Origin: Hyphomicrobium sp.
GTDB lineage: Bacteria; Pseudomonadota; Alphaproteobacteria; Rhizobiales; Hyphomicrobiaceae
Reading direction: 5' to 3'
Assembly (NCBI GenBank): GCA_022843145.1
Contig: JALHOF010000001.1
Location: forward strand, 1 to 64,000
Length of the DNA stretch: 64,000 nucleotides
Shown: one piece after another, positions 1-11,013 of the stretch
Layout: every line of letters starts with the position of its first letter
Numbering within the stretch: position 1 is the first letter of the stretch
Position numbers and translations under genes: made by a program
Notes under the pieces: model-generated
What the model was told of the DNA's origin: nothing
Seen by the model: the letters and a program-made list of their open reading frames with translations, nothing else
Database searches by the model: none

Positions 1-316
<316 letters not shown>

Positions 317-544
317 AAATGTTTGATACTGGTTTTGGCTTGGAGGTTAATCCAAGTATTCACTGCGTAACGGGTCCCTTCACACAAAAAATGCCTCGTT
401 CAAGAGTTGCCCCTTGCTCGTTGCAAATTTGGTGATGGTTATGAAAACGCAGTGAACGCCAGAGTTCTTTATGCTCGGATGCTGTTGCCAACAACCGAGC
501 CGCCAGGACTCCGCCGCCTGCGTTTCCCTTCCTTCAAATTCAAT

Positions 545-556
545 TGTCAAAGAGCA
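545..556 (-). promoter_or_regulatory. rrn leader boxA antitermination site
   Basis: Read on the minus strand the sequence is TGCTCTTTGACA, one base from the boxA consensus TGCTCTTTAACA. It lies about 230 nt upstream of the 16S 5' end and downstream of the proposed rrn promoter, which is the usual place for a NusB/S10 antitermination site. Confidence 0.7.
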
Positions 557-706
557 ACCGCGACGAGATCTCATGCCGACCCTTTCGGGACGACTTCGAC
601 GACAACGCGTTCCATTCCGGATGTTCCGGCTGGAACCGCGCATCTGATCGAGAAGAGCAATGCCCGTCGTGGGCGGCGAAGCACTCAGTGCCTCGCGACA
701 AGGCGG

Positions 707-735
707 AATAAATAGCAAAGGCCCGGCGGTGTCAA
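707..735 (-). promoter_or_regulatory. rRNA operon promoter (-35/-10) with UP-like element
   Basis: On the minus strand there is a perfect -35 TTGACA (735-730), a 17-nt spacer and a -10-like TTTATT (712-707). Directly upstream (about 740-755) is an A/T run (AAGTTTTTTTAACTA on the minus strand) that looks like an UP element. The predicted start near 700 gives a leader of roughly 385 nt before 16S. The -10 is only a 4/6 match, so the assignment is by position and overall pattern. Confidence 0.6.
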
Positions 736-755
736 CACCCTAGTTAAAAAAACTT

Positions 756-1221
756 CGCGAAGCCGGAAAAATTGTCACAAGACACTGAGAATCATAGTGA
801 TTTTTCTGGGGTCTCGCAACGACGATCACCCGTGGTCCAGCTTGGGCCTGGTTGTCGGAACCGGCTCCAGGAGGAGCCGCCTTCGCATGTGCGGCGTTGC
901 AGTGCCGCAAACTGGCGCCGAACGGATGAACCCGAGACGATTGCTGGCGGCTGCTTGTCTCCCGGCGACGCACGGCCATCACCCCGCCGATATTCCTGGT
1001 TTAAAACGCGGCTGGGCCGGTCAATGACGGCATTGCGCCGTTGACTTGATCCAGCGCCAACCAGACTATCCTGAGCGGACTGCGCCGCGCCTGCAGCGCA
1101 ACAAGGGTTGGTCCAGCCCTGGTTTCGGGACGATAGATCGGCTGGGGGCCCAGCTCACACGCCCGGACCGTGATTGACGGGATCTGGGAACTGAAGGAAC
1201 GAGCTCGGGGGGCTCATTCGC
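756..1221. other. intergenic region upstream of the rrn promoter and the M23 gene
   Basis: No supported gene is seen. The open frames here do not resemble known proteins and overlap each other on both strands. The region separates the divergent rrn operon and the M23 peptidase gene and should hold the promoter of the latter, but no convincing -35/-10 pair stands out. Confidence 0.5.
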
Positions 1222-3249
1222 GTGCTGGATAGCAGTTCCATGACGACGCGCACGAGCCGGCTGAAGTCGCCGCCGGCCCAGCGCGCGCGTGGTCTTCCGC
1301 ACGTCTACCGAGGCCGTGCGCACAAGCGCTGGCGAGATCTCTACGACAGCGATCACGCCGAAAGCCGCGAAGGCGGGCGGTTCCGGTGGCTGCTGAGCAC
1401 GTTCCTCGCCGGCGCTGTGGGCATGCTCGCCATTTTCGTCGTCATCTACGGCTCGAGCGACCAGCAGGACTCGACCGGCGGCCTGGTTCCAACCCTCAAA
1501 CGCATGCGCGAGAACGCGAGTCGTCCCTCGGTGACGCCCGAGCCGCGGCGTGACAGCGGCCTCAACTGGTCGGTCCCGCGCACCGACCGGCTCCAACTCG
1601 CCACCGGAGCCAACTCGACACGCTTCATCATCCACGAGACCTTGAAGCAGCGCCGCAATGGCCGCGAATATCTGCACGCAAAGCCCTACGCGCGCATCGT
1701 CGCCCGTCTCGCGCCCGTCCCGGCGAACTCCGCGTTCGCCGACGTGATCCCGCCCTTCAATCCTTTCAAGCTGTATGCGAACAGCCGACCGCTGGTATCC
1801 GGCGACGACGAAAGTGAGGATGGCCAAGAGAAGGGCGACGTGGCGATCAAGGTCGTCGAACTGTTGGGCGGCATCCTGCCCGGCGAGGACGGACAGGAAC
1901 TCGACAGTCAGGAAGTGTCGGACCTCGTCGAGCGCACCGGTGGCGAAAAGTCCGCAGCCGAGGCTGCAGCCCTGGCACAGACGGACCTGCGCGACGCTGC
2001 TCGTGACGCGCGTACCAGCGCCGAGCCGGAGGCACTTCCGCCGAACACCACGGCGCTCGTGAAGACCAGCGGCGATAGCGAAGAATCCGGCGAGGATCTC
2101 GAGAAGAGCGAAGTGCGCGTCGTGAAGGCCGGCCGGGGCGATACGCTGGTCAAGATCCTCAACAAGGCTGGCAGCGATGTCTGGCAGGCCAGGGCGATGG
2201 CGGAGGTCGCCAAGTCGTTCTTCCCCGATGGCGCGCTTACGCCGGGGCAGGAAGTTCACGTCACGCTCGTGCCGTCTCTGACCAAGGCCAATCAACTCGA
2301 TCCGTCGCGCTTCAGCGTTTATGACGACGGTCACATCCACCGCGTCACGGTCGCGCGCAACTCGGCAGGTGAATTCACCGCCAGCGAGACGCCGCTGAGC
2401 AACAATGTCGCTGCCCGTGCAGCGTTGGCCGACAGCGATCAACCGCAATCATCTAGCGTCTATTCGAGCCTCTATCACGCGACGCTGATGCAGAATATTC
2501 CGCCTGAGTCGATCACGCAGATCCTGCGCGTGCACGCATACGACACCGATTTCCGGCGCCGGATCCGCGCGGGTGACATGGTGGAATTTTTCTTCGACAT
2601 GAAGGATGAGGCCGCCGCAACCGGACCTCCGGGTGAACTGCTCTTCACGTCCGTGACGGTGGGCGGGGAGACTTCCCGCTTCTGGCGTTTCCGGACGCCA
2701 GAAGGCGTCGACTACTACGACGAGCAGGGCAATAATTCGAAAAAGTTCCTCATGCGCCGACCGGTTCGCAGTGAGGATGTCCGTTTGACCTCCGGCTTCG
2801 GCGTGCGGTTTCATCCGCTCTTGAACGAGCGCAAGATGCACACTGGCGTCGACTGGGCCGCCCCGACCGGCACGCCGATCCTCGCCGCCGGCACCGGCAT
2901 CATCGAGGAAGCGGGCCGCAAAGGCTACAATGGTAACTACGTGCGCATTCGCCATGCGAACGGCTATCAGACGGCCTACAGCCACATGTCGCGCATTGCG
3001 CCCGGCATCCAGGATGGCGGAAAAATCCGGCAAGGGCAGATTATAGGCTATGTCGGATCGACGGGTTTATCGTCGGGTCCGCATCTCCACTATGAAGTGC
3101 TGGTCAACAGCCGCTTCGTCGATCCGCTCTCGATCCAGGTTCCGCGCGAGCGCCAGCTGACGGGCAAGCAGCTCGCGGATTTCCAGAAAGATCGCGCGCG
3201 CATCGATGATCTGATGCGGCGCGCGCCGGTCATGCAGGACAACCGGTAG
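1222..3249 (+). CDS. M23 family metallopeptidase (murein endopeptidase-like)
   Basis: This is a cell-envelope peptidase of the LytM/M23 family, expected to cut peptide cross-links of peptidoglycan in the periplasm. The 675-aa product has a basic cytoplasmic N-terminus, one membrane anchor at about residues 56-77, a long charged spacer, an OapA/LysM-like segment near 300-355 and a C-terminal M23 domain. The zinc motif HxxxD is at residue 540 (HTGVDW) and the second zinc motif HLH at 621-623 (GPHLHYEV), so the site looks intact. The start shown is a GTG with a G-rich stretch upstream; an ATG at 1240 is an alternative. It converges on clpB. The exact substrate is inferred from the family only. 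Confidence 0.9.
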   Translation: MLDSSSMTTRTSRLKSPPAQRARGLPHVYRGRAHKRWRDLYDSDHAESREGGRFRWLLSTFLAGAVGMLAIFVVIYGSSDQQDSTGGLVPTLKRMRENASRPSVTPEPRRDSGLNWSVPRTDRLQLATGANSTRFIIHETLKQRRNGREYLHAKPYARIVARLAPVPANSAFADVIPPFNPFKLYANSRPLVSGDDESEDGQEKGDVAIKVVELLGGILPGEDGQELDSQEVSDLVERTGGEKSAAEAAALAQTDLRDAARDARTSAEPEALPPNTTALVKTSGDSEESGEDLEKSEVRVVKAGRGDTLVKILNKAGSDVWQARAMAEVAKSFFPDGALTPGQEVHVTLVPSLTKANQLDPSRFSVYDDGHIHRVTVARNSAGEFTASETPLSNNVAARAALADSDQPQSSSVYSSLYHATLMQNIPPESITQILRVHAYDTDFRRRIRAGDMVEFFFDMKDEAAATGPPGELLFTSVTVGGETSRFWRFRTPEGVDYYDEQGNNSKKFLMRRPVRSEDVRLTSGFGVRFHPLLNERKMHTGVDWAAPTGTPILAAGTGIIEEAGRKGYNGNYVRIRHANGYQTAYSHMSRIAPGIQDGGKIRQGQIIGYVGSTGLSSGPHLHYEVLVNSRFVDPLSIQVPRERQLTGKQLADFQKDRARIDDLMRRAPVMQDNR

Positions 3250-3265
3250 GTCGATCGACGTGCGC

Positions 3266-3297
3266 GCCGGCAGCATGCGGTTCCGCACGCCGCCGGC
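3266..3297. terminator. possible bidirectional terminator between the M23 gene and clpB
   Basis: In the 64-nt convergent gap, GCCGGC at 3266-3271 pairs with GCCGGC at 3292-3297, and TGCGG/CCGCA forms the inner stem, with a 4x4 internal loop. No T-run follows. The position between two stop codons is the main argument. Confidence 0.4.
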
Positions 3298-3313
3298 AGT
3301 AGCACTGATCGCA

Positions 3314-5914
3314 TTACGCGGCCGCTTGCACCGGCCAGTCGTTGATGGTGAGCGCACCGTCCCGAACCGAGATGCGCACCCGGTCGCCATCCTTCACGCC
3401 GCCCGCCAGAATTTGTTCGGCGAGCGGATCCTGCACGTGCTTCTGGATCACGCGCTTCAATGGGCGCGCGCCATAGGCCGGATCGTAGCCGCGATTGGCG
3501 ATCCAGGTGCGGGCAGCGTCGTCGAGCTCGATCTCAATCTTGCGATCGGCGAGAAGCTTCCGCAGCCGCTGCATCTGGATGTCGACGATCTCGCCCATTT
3601 CCGTTCGCTGCAAGCGGTGGAACAAGATGATCTCGTCGAGACGATTGAGGAATTCGGGCCGGAACCGCGCTCGCACCTCCGACAACACCTCGTCGCGCAC
3701 CGCGTCGGTATCCTCGCCTTCCTTCTGGCTGACGAGATACTCCGCGCCGATGTTCGACGTCATGATGATGAGCGTATTGCGGAAATCGACCGTGCGGCCC
3801 TGCCCGTCGGTCAGCCGCCCATCGTCAAGGACCTGCAGCAGGACGTTGAAGACATCGGGGTGCGCTTTCTCGATCTCGTCAAACAGAATGACCTGATAGG
3901 GGCGCCGGCGCACGGCTTCAGTCAGCGCGCCGCCTTCCTCGTAACCGACATAGCCCGGAGGCGCGCCGATCAGCCGGGCGACGGAGTGCTTCTCCATGTA
4001 TTCGCTCATGTCCATGCGGACCATGGCACTGTCGTCGTCGAACAGGAACGCGGCGAGCGCCTTGGTCAGCTCTGTCTTGCCGACGCCGGTCGGTCCGAGG
4101 AACATGAACGATCCGATCGGCCGGCCCGGATCCTGCAATCCGGCCCGTGCACGGCGCACCGCGGTCGAGACGGCGATCACCGCCTCGCGCTGTCCGACGA
4201 CGCGCTTGCCGAGTGCCACCTCCATCTTCAAGAGCTTGTCGCGCTCTCCCTCGAGCATCTTGTCGACGGGAACGCCGGTCCAGCGCGACACGACATGAGC
4301 GATGTGATCGGGCGTGACCGCCTCCTCGACCATGGCTGCCACCTTGCCGTCCGTCGTTTCGATCTCCTTCAGGCGCCGTTCGAGCCCGGGGATGACGCTG
4401 TGCGCAAGCTCGCCTGCGCGCACGTACTCGCCGCGGCGCTTCACCTGCTCGAGTTCGGTCCGCTTGCTCTCCAGCTCCTCCTTCAGTTTTTGCGCCGAGC
4501 CGAGCTTCTGCTTCTCGCCCTGCCAGCGCGTGGTCAGCGATTGCGAGCGTTCGTCGAGGTCGGCGATCTCTTTCTCGATGCGAGCAAGCCGGTCGCGCGA
4601 GGCGGCATCGCTCTCCTTCTTCAACGCTTCGCGCTCGATCTTGAGCTGCACCGCGCGGCGATCGATCTCGTCCAATTCCTCGGGCTTGCTATCGACTTGC
4701 ATCCGGAGCCGCGACGCGCTTTCGTCGACGAGGTCGATGGCCTTGTCCGGCAGGAAGCGGTCGGTGATGTAGCGGTTCGACAGCGTGGCCGCGGCAACGA
4801 GCGCGGAGTCCGTGATGCGGACGCCGTGGTGCAACTCGTACTTCTCCTTGAGGCCGCGCAGGATCGAAACGGTATCCTCGACCGTCGGCTCGCCCACGAA
4901 CACGGGCTGGAAGCGCCGCGCCAATGCGGCGTCCTTCTCGATGTGCTTGCGGTACTCGTCGAGCGTGGTTGCGCCGACGCAGTGCAGTTCACCGCGCGCC
5001 AAGGCCGGTTTCAACAGGTTGCCCGCATCCATCGCGCCTTCCGACTTGCCGGCGCCGACGATGGTATGCAGCTCGTCGATGAACAGAACGATGCCGCCCG
5101 CCGCCGACGTCACCTCGTTGAGCACCGCCTTCAAACGCTCCTCGAACTCGCCGCGATATTTGGCACCCGCGATGAGCGCGCCCATGTCGAGCGCGAGGAG
5201 CTTCTTGTCCTTGAGGCTTTCGGGCACGTCGCCGGCAATGATGCGCAACGCCAATCCCTCGGCAATGGCCGTCTTGCCCACGCCGGGCTCGCCGATCAGA
5301 ACCGGATTGTTCTTGGTGCGGCGCGACAGCACCTGAATCGTGCGGCGGATTTCCTCGTCGCGCCCGATGACCGGATCGAGCTTGCCCTCGGCCGCCGCCT
5401 CGGTCAGGTCGCGCGCATAACGCTTCAGCGCGTCGTACTGCTGTTCGGCAGATGCGCTATCGGCGGTACGGCCTTTGCGGATTTGATTGATGGCCTCGTT
5501 GATGCGCTCCGGCGCGGCGCCGCATTCAGTGAGCGCCTTGCCCGCCTCCGACGACTTATCGAGCGCCAGAGCGAGTAGAAGCCGCTCGGCGGTGACGAAC
5601 TTGTCGCTGGCTTTGTCGGCCGCCTTCTCCGCGGCATCGAACGCACGCGCCAGATCGGCGGCGAGATAAATCTGGCCCGCGCCAGAACCACTGACTTTCG
5701 CGCGCCGCTGCAGTGCGCGTTCCGCCGCAGCCAGCGCGTCGCGGTGCCGGCCGCCGGCGCGATCGATCAGACCCGATGCCAGCCCTTCCGGATCGTCCAG
5801 CAGCACCTTCAATAGGTGCTCGGTCGCGAACTGCTGATGTCCCTCTCTCAAGGCAAGGCTCTGGGCAGCCTGGACAAAACCCTTCGCCCGATCGGTATAG
5901 CGCTCAAAATTCAT
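3314..5914 (-). CDS. clpB: ATP-dependent chaperone ClpB
   Basis: ClpB is the hexameric AAA+ disaggregase that rescues aggregated proteins with DnaK in the cytoplasm. The 866-aa product has the full family layout: an N-terminal Clp repeat domain, a first AAA+ module with Walker A GEPGVGKT, the long coiled-coil M domain (about residues 410-530), and a second AAA+ module with GPTGVGKT and the [16 protein letters not shown] region. The ATG at 5914 begins [10 protein letters not shown], the usual ClpB N-terminus, preceded by GAGGAGA, so the 15-residue extension from 5959 is unlikely. The long antisense frame across this gene (3260-5578 +) is a codon-bias shadow. Confidence 0.97.
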   Translation of the reverse strand: MNFERYTDRAKGFVQAAQSLALREGHQQFATEHLLKVLLDDPEGLASGLIDRAGGRHRDALAAAERALQRRAKVSGSGAGQIYLAADLARAFDAAEKAADKASDKFVTAERLLLALALDKSSEAGKALTECGAAPERINEAINQIRKGRTADSASAEQQYDALKRYARDLTEAAAEGKLDPVIGRDEEIRRTIQVLSRRTKNNPVLIGEPGVGKTAIAEGLALRIIAGDVPESLKDKKLLALDMGALIAGAKYRGEFEERLKAVLNEVTSAAGGIVLFIDELHTIVGAGKSEGAMDAGNLLKPALARGELHCVGATTLDEYRKHIEKDAALARRFQPVFVGEPTVEDTVSILRGLKEKYELHHGVRITDSALVAAATLSNRYITDRFLPDKAIDLVDESASRLRMQVDSKPEELDEIDRRAVQLKIEREALKKESDAASRDRLARIEKEIADLDERSQSLTTRWQGEKQKLGSAQKLKEELESKRTELEQVKRRGEYVRAGELAHSVIPGLERRLKEIETTDGKVAAMVEEAVTPDHIAHVVSRWTGVPVDKMLEGERDKLLKMEVALGKRVVGQREAVIAVSTAVRRARAGLQDPGRPIGSFMFLGPTGVGKTELTKALAAFLFDDDSAMVRMDMSEYMEKHSVARLIGAPPGYVGYEEGGALTEAVRRRPYQVILFDEIEKAHPDVFNVLLQVLDDGRLTDGQGRTVDFRNTLIIMTSNIGAEYLVSQKEGEDTDAVRDEVLSEVRARFRPEFLNRLDEIILFHRLQRTEMGEIVDIQMQRLRKLLADRKIEIELDDAARTWIANRGYDPAYGARPLKRVIQKHVQDPLAEQILAGGVKDGDRVRISVRDGALTINDWPVQAAA

Positions 5915-6041
5915 AGCCGTCTCCTCAGCGAGCACACGCCGCCCCTTCGACACGGGCACGTCATGGCACCTTGTACAACTTCCTCATTCTCAGGCGTCGC
6001 TCGGACCCGCTGACGGCATCCGTTCCGGACCTGCACGACTG

Positions 6042-6069
6042 ATATAGTGCCGGTCTCGGTCTCCAAAAG
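6042..6069 (-). promoter_or_regulatory. candidate clpB promoter (heat-shock-like)
   Basis: On the minus strand CTTTTG (6069-6064), a 16-nt spacer and CTATAT (6047-6042) resemble the alphaproteobacterial sigma-32 pattern (CTTGA... and CYTATNT). The match is partial. The site lies about 130 nt before the clpB start, which would give a long 5' UTR. Confidence 0.3.
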
Positions 6070-6249
6070 GGGGCTTTGTCAGTCGGAATTTCGGTTTGCG
6101 CCGGGCGGGCGTTGCCTTCGCACGCGAATTGCCGCGGGCCCCAACATGACCGGCATTGAAGTCGATGGTTGACGGCGCGATCCGGCCAGCGTTCCTTCTT
6201 CAAAGGAACATCCCCTCAACGGCAATGACACCGTGAACCGAGCGACCAC

Positions 6250-7038
6250 ATGAGCGATGAGCCGACATCCCATCCTTCGGCGACCCCACTGGCTCGCGTC
6301 GTCTCGCTGTATCGATACCCAGTCAAGGCGCTCTCGCCCGAGCGGATCGACCGGGTGACGTTGAACGCGGGCGCGACGATCCCGTTCGACCGCGCCTACG
6401 CGATCGAGAATGGGCCAGGACGCTTCGATCCTGACGCGCCGCAGCACCTGCCGAAAGTCACCTTCATCACCCTGATGCGCAACGCGCGCGCGGCGACGCT
6501 CGACACCACGTTCGAAGACGCCACCGAAACACTCACGATCAGCCGGGCCGGCAAGCAGGTGGCGCGCGGCCAACTCAACACGAAACTCGGGCGGTCGCTC
6601 GTTGAACAGTTCCTCGCCGCCTACATGAAAGACGAACTTCGCGGCGCGCTGCGGATCGTTTCCGCACCCGGTCATAGTTTCTCGGACGTCAAGGACAAGT
6701 GCCTGCACATCATCAATCTGGCGTCGCTGCGTGAACTTGAGCGCGCGGCGGGCCGGCCCCTTGATCCGTTGCGTTTCCGTCCCAACGTCATCGTCGACGG
6801 TCTTCCACCTTGGGCGGAGTTCGATCTTGAACTACAAGAGTTGGCACTCGGTGAGGCGCGGGTCCAGGGCCTCGGCCGGACGCAACGCTGCGCTGCAACG
6901 AGCGTCGATCCCAGCACCGGACTTCGCGACATCGATCTGCCGGCGTTGCTCGAACGCACGTGGGGCCACGACGATTTCGGGTTCTATGCGCGGGTGACGC
7001 GCGATGGTGTCGTCGCCACGGGCGACAGCCTCGGCTGA
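6250..7038 (+). CDS. MOSC domain-containing protein
   Basis: The 262-aa protein has an N-terminal MOSC_N beta-barrel (LYRYPVKALSPE near residues 20-32) and a C-terminal MOSC domain with the conserved cysteine in RTQRCAATSVDP (about residue 217). MOSC proteins such as YcbX and the mitochondrial amidoxime reducing components bind molybdenum cofactor or handle sulfur; the cysteine is the expected cofactor ligand. No ferredoxin domain is fused, unlike YcbX. The gene stands alone between clpB (divergent) and DUF4167 (convergent). The substrate cannot be told from the sequence. Confidence 0.88.
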   Translation: MSDEPTSHPSATPLARVVSLYRYPVKALSPERIDRVTLNAGATIPFDRAYAIENGPGRFDPDAPQHLPKVTFITLMRNARAATLDTTFEDATETLTISRAGKQVARGQLNTKLGRSLVEQFLAAYMKDELRGALRIVSAPGHSFSDVKDKCLHIINLASLRELERAAGRPLDPLRFRPNVIVDGLPPWAEFDLELQELALGEARVQGLGRTQRCAATSVDPSTGLRDIDLPALLERTWGHDDFGFYARVTRDGVVATGDSLG

Positions 7039-7087
7039 TCCTGTAGCGAAACGGGACCGGCACGTAGCTTTGCAATATCAAAGCAAA

Positions 7088-7116
7088 CGGCCGGGCGCTC
7101 GATGAGCGTCCGGCCG
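7088..7116. terminator. bidirectional terminator between the MOSC gene and the DUF4167 gene
   Basis: Arms CGGCCGGGCGCTC and GAGCGTCCGGCCG form a 13-bp stem with one mismatch and a 3-nt loop. On the plus strand it is followed by GCGGAATAAAAACG rather than a T-run; on the minus strand the bases after the stem are TTTGCTTTGATA. It sits in the convergent gap of the two genes. Confidence 0.65.
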
Positions 7117-7143
7117 CGGAATAAAAACGAGACCTTCGAGCGA

Positions 7144-8211
7144 TTATTCCTGATCGTCGACGACGGTGGCTGGCGCCACATCAGGTGCGGCTTCGCTACT
7201 TTCCTCCCGACGTGGGCGGCGCACGGGACGTCGCAGGAATTCCGGCTGATCGTTCTGCAATCCGGCTGGCGGTTGGAACCGCTCGCGACGTCGCGGCGGC
7301 GCATCGCCGGCAAGCTGATCCTGGGGCACGGGTGCAGCACGCTCGGGCCGCTGATCCGGCCTGTCGATCCGCTCCGGACGCTCCACTGGACGGTCCATGC
7401 GCTCGCCGCGCTCTATCGGTTCGGGACGATCGATCCGCTCCGGGCGATCGGCGCGCTCCGCACGTTCGGGCCGATCGAACCGTTCCGGACGATCCGGACG
7501 CTCCATCCGCTCGGGCCGTTGCGGCCGATCCATGCGCTCCGGACGGTCCGGGCGGTCCTGACGCATCGGCCGATCGCCGCGCTCCTGGAACCCTCCACGC
7601 GCGTCGCCCTGTTGCCGGTCACGCGGCGGGTAGCGCGGAACGTCGCCACGCGGTTGATGATCCTGACGATGATCGCGTTGTGGCCGCCCCTCGAAGCGCT
7701 GTCCGCCGCCGCCCTCGAACCGCGGAGGGTTCGCCATGGGAGGCTGCTCGCCGAAACCGACCGGCGGCGGCTGCTGCATTCCGCCGGGCATCATCGAACC
7801 CTGATCGTCGCCATCCTCGTCGCCGATATCGCCGGTGTCCGTGCTGTCGCCAAACTGTGCCCGCGTCCGCGCGACTCCCGCCGTGCCAGGATCGCTGGCG
7901 CCCTGCGCAATCTGCTGCTCGCGATAGGCGAGGATGATGCGGTTGTAGTGCTCGGCGTGCTGCAGATAATTCTCGGCCAGCACCGGATCGCCCGACGACT
8001 GCGCGTCACGCGCGAGGGCCATGTATTTCTCGGCAATGTGGGCCGGCGTACCGCGCAACTTCACATCGGGTCCGCTGCTCTCGAAGCTTCGGGCGAGCGG
8101 ATTCTGACCTTTGCGAGCACCGTTGTTGTGGTTGTTACCGCCATTGCTGTTGTTATTGTTGTTGTTGTTATTGCGGCCGCGGCCTCTGCGATTCTGCTGT
8201 CCCTGCCTCAT
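7144..8211 (-). CDS. DUF4167 domain-containing protein
   Basis: The 355-aa product starts with MRQGQQNRRGRG and an asparagine run (residues 14-21), followed by the DUF4167 core (about residues 34-105, with RSFESSGPDVKLRGT and AEKYMALARDA). This is a family widespread in Hyphomicrobiales and found beside prmC/prfA, as here. After the core comes a disordered acidic and glycine-rich part and a long Arg/Pro/Glu/Asp repeat region (residues 213-291). Nucleic-acid binding has been assumed from the basic disordered tail but the function is unknown. The start is the ATG before the MRQGQQ motif. Confidence 0.9.
   Translation of the reverse strand: MRQGQQNRRGRGRNNNNNNNNSNGGNNHNNGARKGQNPLARSFESSGPDVKLRGTPAHIAEKYMALARDAQSSGDPVLAENYLQHAEHYNRIILAYREQQIAQGASDPGTAGVARTRAQFGDSTDTGDIGDEDGDDQGSMMPGGMQQPPPVGFGEQPPMANPPRFEGGGGQRFEGRPQRDHRQDHQPRGDVPRYPPRDRQQGDARGGFQERGDRPMRQDRPDRPERMDRPQRPERMERPDRPERFDRPERAERADRPERIDRPEPIERGERMDRPVERPERIDRPDQRPERAAPVPQDQLAGDAPPRRRERFQPPAGLQNDQPEFLRRPVRRPRREESSEAAPDVAPATVVDDQE
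7339..7575 (-). repeat. coding repeat of RPER/DRP units inside the DUF4167 gene
   Basis: Residues 213-291 of the DUF4167 protein are made almost only of units such as DRPERMDRPQRPERM and DRPERIDRP. On the DNA this gives imperfect repeats of roughly 9-18 nt (CGCTCCGG/CGATC combinations). Slippage could easily change the length. Confidence 0.8.
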
Positions 8212-8810
8212 GGGCTCCCGTTCTTCCGTAGTTTAGAAACTGAAAATCCGTGCTGTGCATCGCCGTCCGGCGTTCGGCCAGGATGCGCTCATGATGCTCG
8301 TGTGGTGCCCGCGCCCGCACCCCTGCTGGGCGCGCGTTTCGCTGGCAAGTCTCTGTGCTCGCCACATCTCGATGGTCGCATGGCACCCGTCGTGCGCCCC
8401 ACCGGCGCAGTCAGGGCCTCCGTGCCCTGAACTCTCGAAATCCCGAATTCCGGCAGCTTACGAGCTGCCCTCTTACCCCTCGTCACCTTCAGGCCGGGAG
8501 ATTGCACCGGCTGAAGTCTTCGGCGAGCGCATTCCTGCGCATCCACCAAGTCCCGGTAGTCTCGACGCAGAACCCGAAGGTCGGCCTCTAGTTCCAAGCT
8601 GAAACGGCGTCACGCGCGAGGGGAACGATTATCGCCAACCAGTCCCGACTTCGAAGTCCGCCTTCGGCGGAACCCTCTCTGCCTCGCATCAATTCATGGA
8701 CCTGGAGGATGGCGCCCTAAAGACACCTGGACCAAGGGCCCACAAATAAAATCGCCAACCCCAACTCTATACGCGATTTCTGCGCTTTCAAAGATATTTT
8801 CAACCCGCCG
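8212..8810. other. 600-nt intergenic region between the DUF4167 gene and prmC
   Basis: No protein or RNA gene could be supported. A minus-strand frame at 8289-8597 begins with an acidic helical stretch but has no recognisable family and turns into Arg-rich text. A small hairpin TCCGCC-TTC-GGCGGA lies at 8657-8671. CCTGGACCAAGGGCC at 8726-8740 resembles the hairpin behind glpD at 32291. The promoter of the DUF4167 gene should be near 8215-8300. Confidence 0.5.
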
Positions 8811-9812
8811 TCACAACTGTGTTCGAACTGCAACACAGCGCTCAAGCCCAGCGAGATCGTGCCACGTTCGAACCGCCGACAGCCGGTTCTCCGGGATCGC
8901 CTCTTGCAGCAGCCGTATGACGTCAGCGGCCTGGCCTGCGCCAACCTCGAACAGCGCCCAGCCACAAGGAACCGCAGCCAGGAGGCCCGACGCGAGTTCA
9001 CGATAAACGTCGAGCCCGTCGACGCCGCCGTCGAGCGCGCCGCGCGGATCGAAATCACGCACACCCGGGTCGAGACCGCCGATTTGTTGCGACGGGATAT
9101 AGGGCGGGTTGGAAACCATAATGTCGAATTCTTCCTCGCTGCCACCCAGCCGGGGCAGCAGGCTGCGCCGGTGATCGAACGACGCCCGAGACGAGAGGCC
9201 GAGCGCCTCGGCATTGTCGAGCGCGAGTTCCAACGCGTCCTGGCTGACATCCGATCCGAGCCCGTGCGCGGCGGGCAGCTCGGCCAGCAGCGTCAATAAA
9301 ATGCAACCAGTCCCCGTGCCGACGTCGAGGATGCGCAACCGCCGCTCGCACCGACCCTCTGCTGCTTGGCCCTCTGCTGCTTGGCCCTCTGCTGCTTGGC
9401 CCTCTGCTGACCGGCCCTCCGCGCCCCAGCCTTCCGCGGCAATGACCTCGAGCGCGGCGTCGACGAGAGTTTCGGTTTCAGGGCGTGGATCGAGGACCTG
9501 CAGCGTTACCCGGAACGACCGTCCATAGAAATCGCGAACACCGAGGATTCTCGACACGGGTTCGTGTCCCAGCCGGCGACCCTTGAAACCCTCTAGCAGC
9601 CAGGCCGCCGCGCGCGACAGCGGCAGATCTGGCGTGCGCAGGATATCCTCCCGCGAGACGCGTGCCGCAGCGGTCGTCAGCAGGCGCGCATCGAGTTCAG
9701 GCGTCGGGAAGCCGGCCTCGCGGAACGCTCGTGTCAGGTCCGCCATCGCATCCGTAATGGTCGGCGCAGGAGCCGCCGGACCGGCCGGCGCTTGAGTACT
9801 TGCACTTGTCAT
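8811..9812 (-). CDS. prmC: peptide chain release factor N(5)-glutamine methyltransferase
   Basis: PrmC (HemK) methylates the GGQ glutamine of release factors using S-adenosylmethionine. The 333-aa product has the helical N-terminal domain, the SAM-binding motif ILDVGTGTGCILL and the catalytic NPPY motif (MVSNPPYIPSQQ). It directly follows prfA, its substrate gene, on the same strand, a conserved pair. The start at 9812 gives MTSASTQAPAGP; the ORF can be extended upstream to 9935 but would then run into prfA. An unusual GQAAE repeat interrupts the loop before the SAM motif. Confidence 0.93.
   Translation of the reverse strand: MTSASTQAPAGPAAPAPTITDAMADLTRAFREAGFPTPELDARLLTTAAARVSREDILRTPDLPLSRAAAWLLEGFKGRRLGHEPVSRILGVRDFYGRSFRVTLQVLDPRPETETLVDAALEVIAAEGWGAEGRSAEGQAAEGQAAEGQAAEGRCERRLRILDVGTGTGCILLTLLAELPAAHGLGSDVSQDALELALDNAEALGLSSRASFDHRRSLLPRLGGSEEEFDIMVSNPPYIPSQQIGGLDPGVRDFDPRGALDGGVDGLDVYRELASGLLAAVPCGWALFEVGAGQAADVIRLLQEAIPENRLSAVRTWHDLAGLERCVAVRTQL
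9356..9415 (-). repeat. 15-nt tandem repeat inside prmC (4 units)
   Basis: The plus-strand unit CCTCTGCTGCTTGGC occurs three times without change (9356-9400) and a fourth time with changes at the end (9401-9415). In frame it encodes repeated GQAAE/GRSAE pentapeptides, so copy-number change keeps the frame. Confidence 0.95.
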
Positions 9813-9855
9813 CTCGCACTCCTCGTCGCGCCCGTCGATCGCGACCGTTCCCGCA

Positions 9856-10938
<1,083 letters not shown>

Positions 10939-11013
10939 GTCACTCGAGGGGGACGGTCGGGGGGCGAACCACGTCTGGCGTAGGCCGGCGCGGCGGCATA
11001 CGCGCTCTTACAC

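Noticed and set aside
317..1221. Additional tRNA or small protein genes near the rrn promoter
   Set aside because: No tRNA T-loop or acceptor pattern was recognised, and the open frames overlap the leader and promoter.
3260..5578. 772-aa plus-strand open frame
   Set aside because: It lies fully antisense to clpB. It is rich in Arg, Ala, Leu, Asp and His with no domains, as expected when a GC-rich gene is read on the other strand.
7339..7575. CRISPR-like array
   Set aside because: The repeats are short, irregular and in frame inside the DUF4167 gene, encoding RPER/DRP units. There are no constant repeats with unique spacers.
8289..8597. Minus-strand 102-aa ORF
   Set aside because: The first 25 residues look helical, but the rest is unstructured Arg/Gly/Thr text, no ribosome site is seen and no family is recognised.
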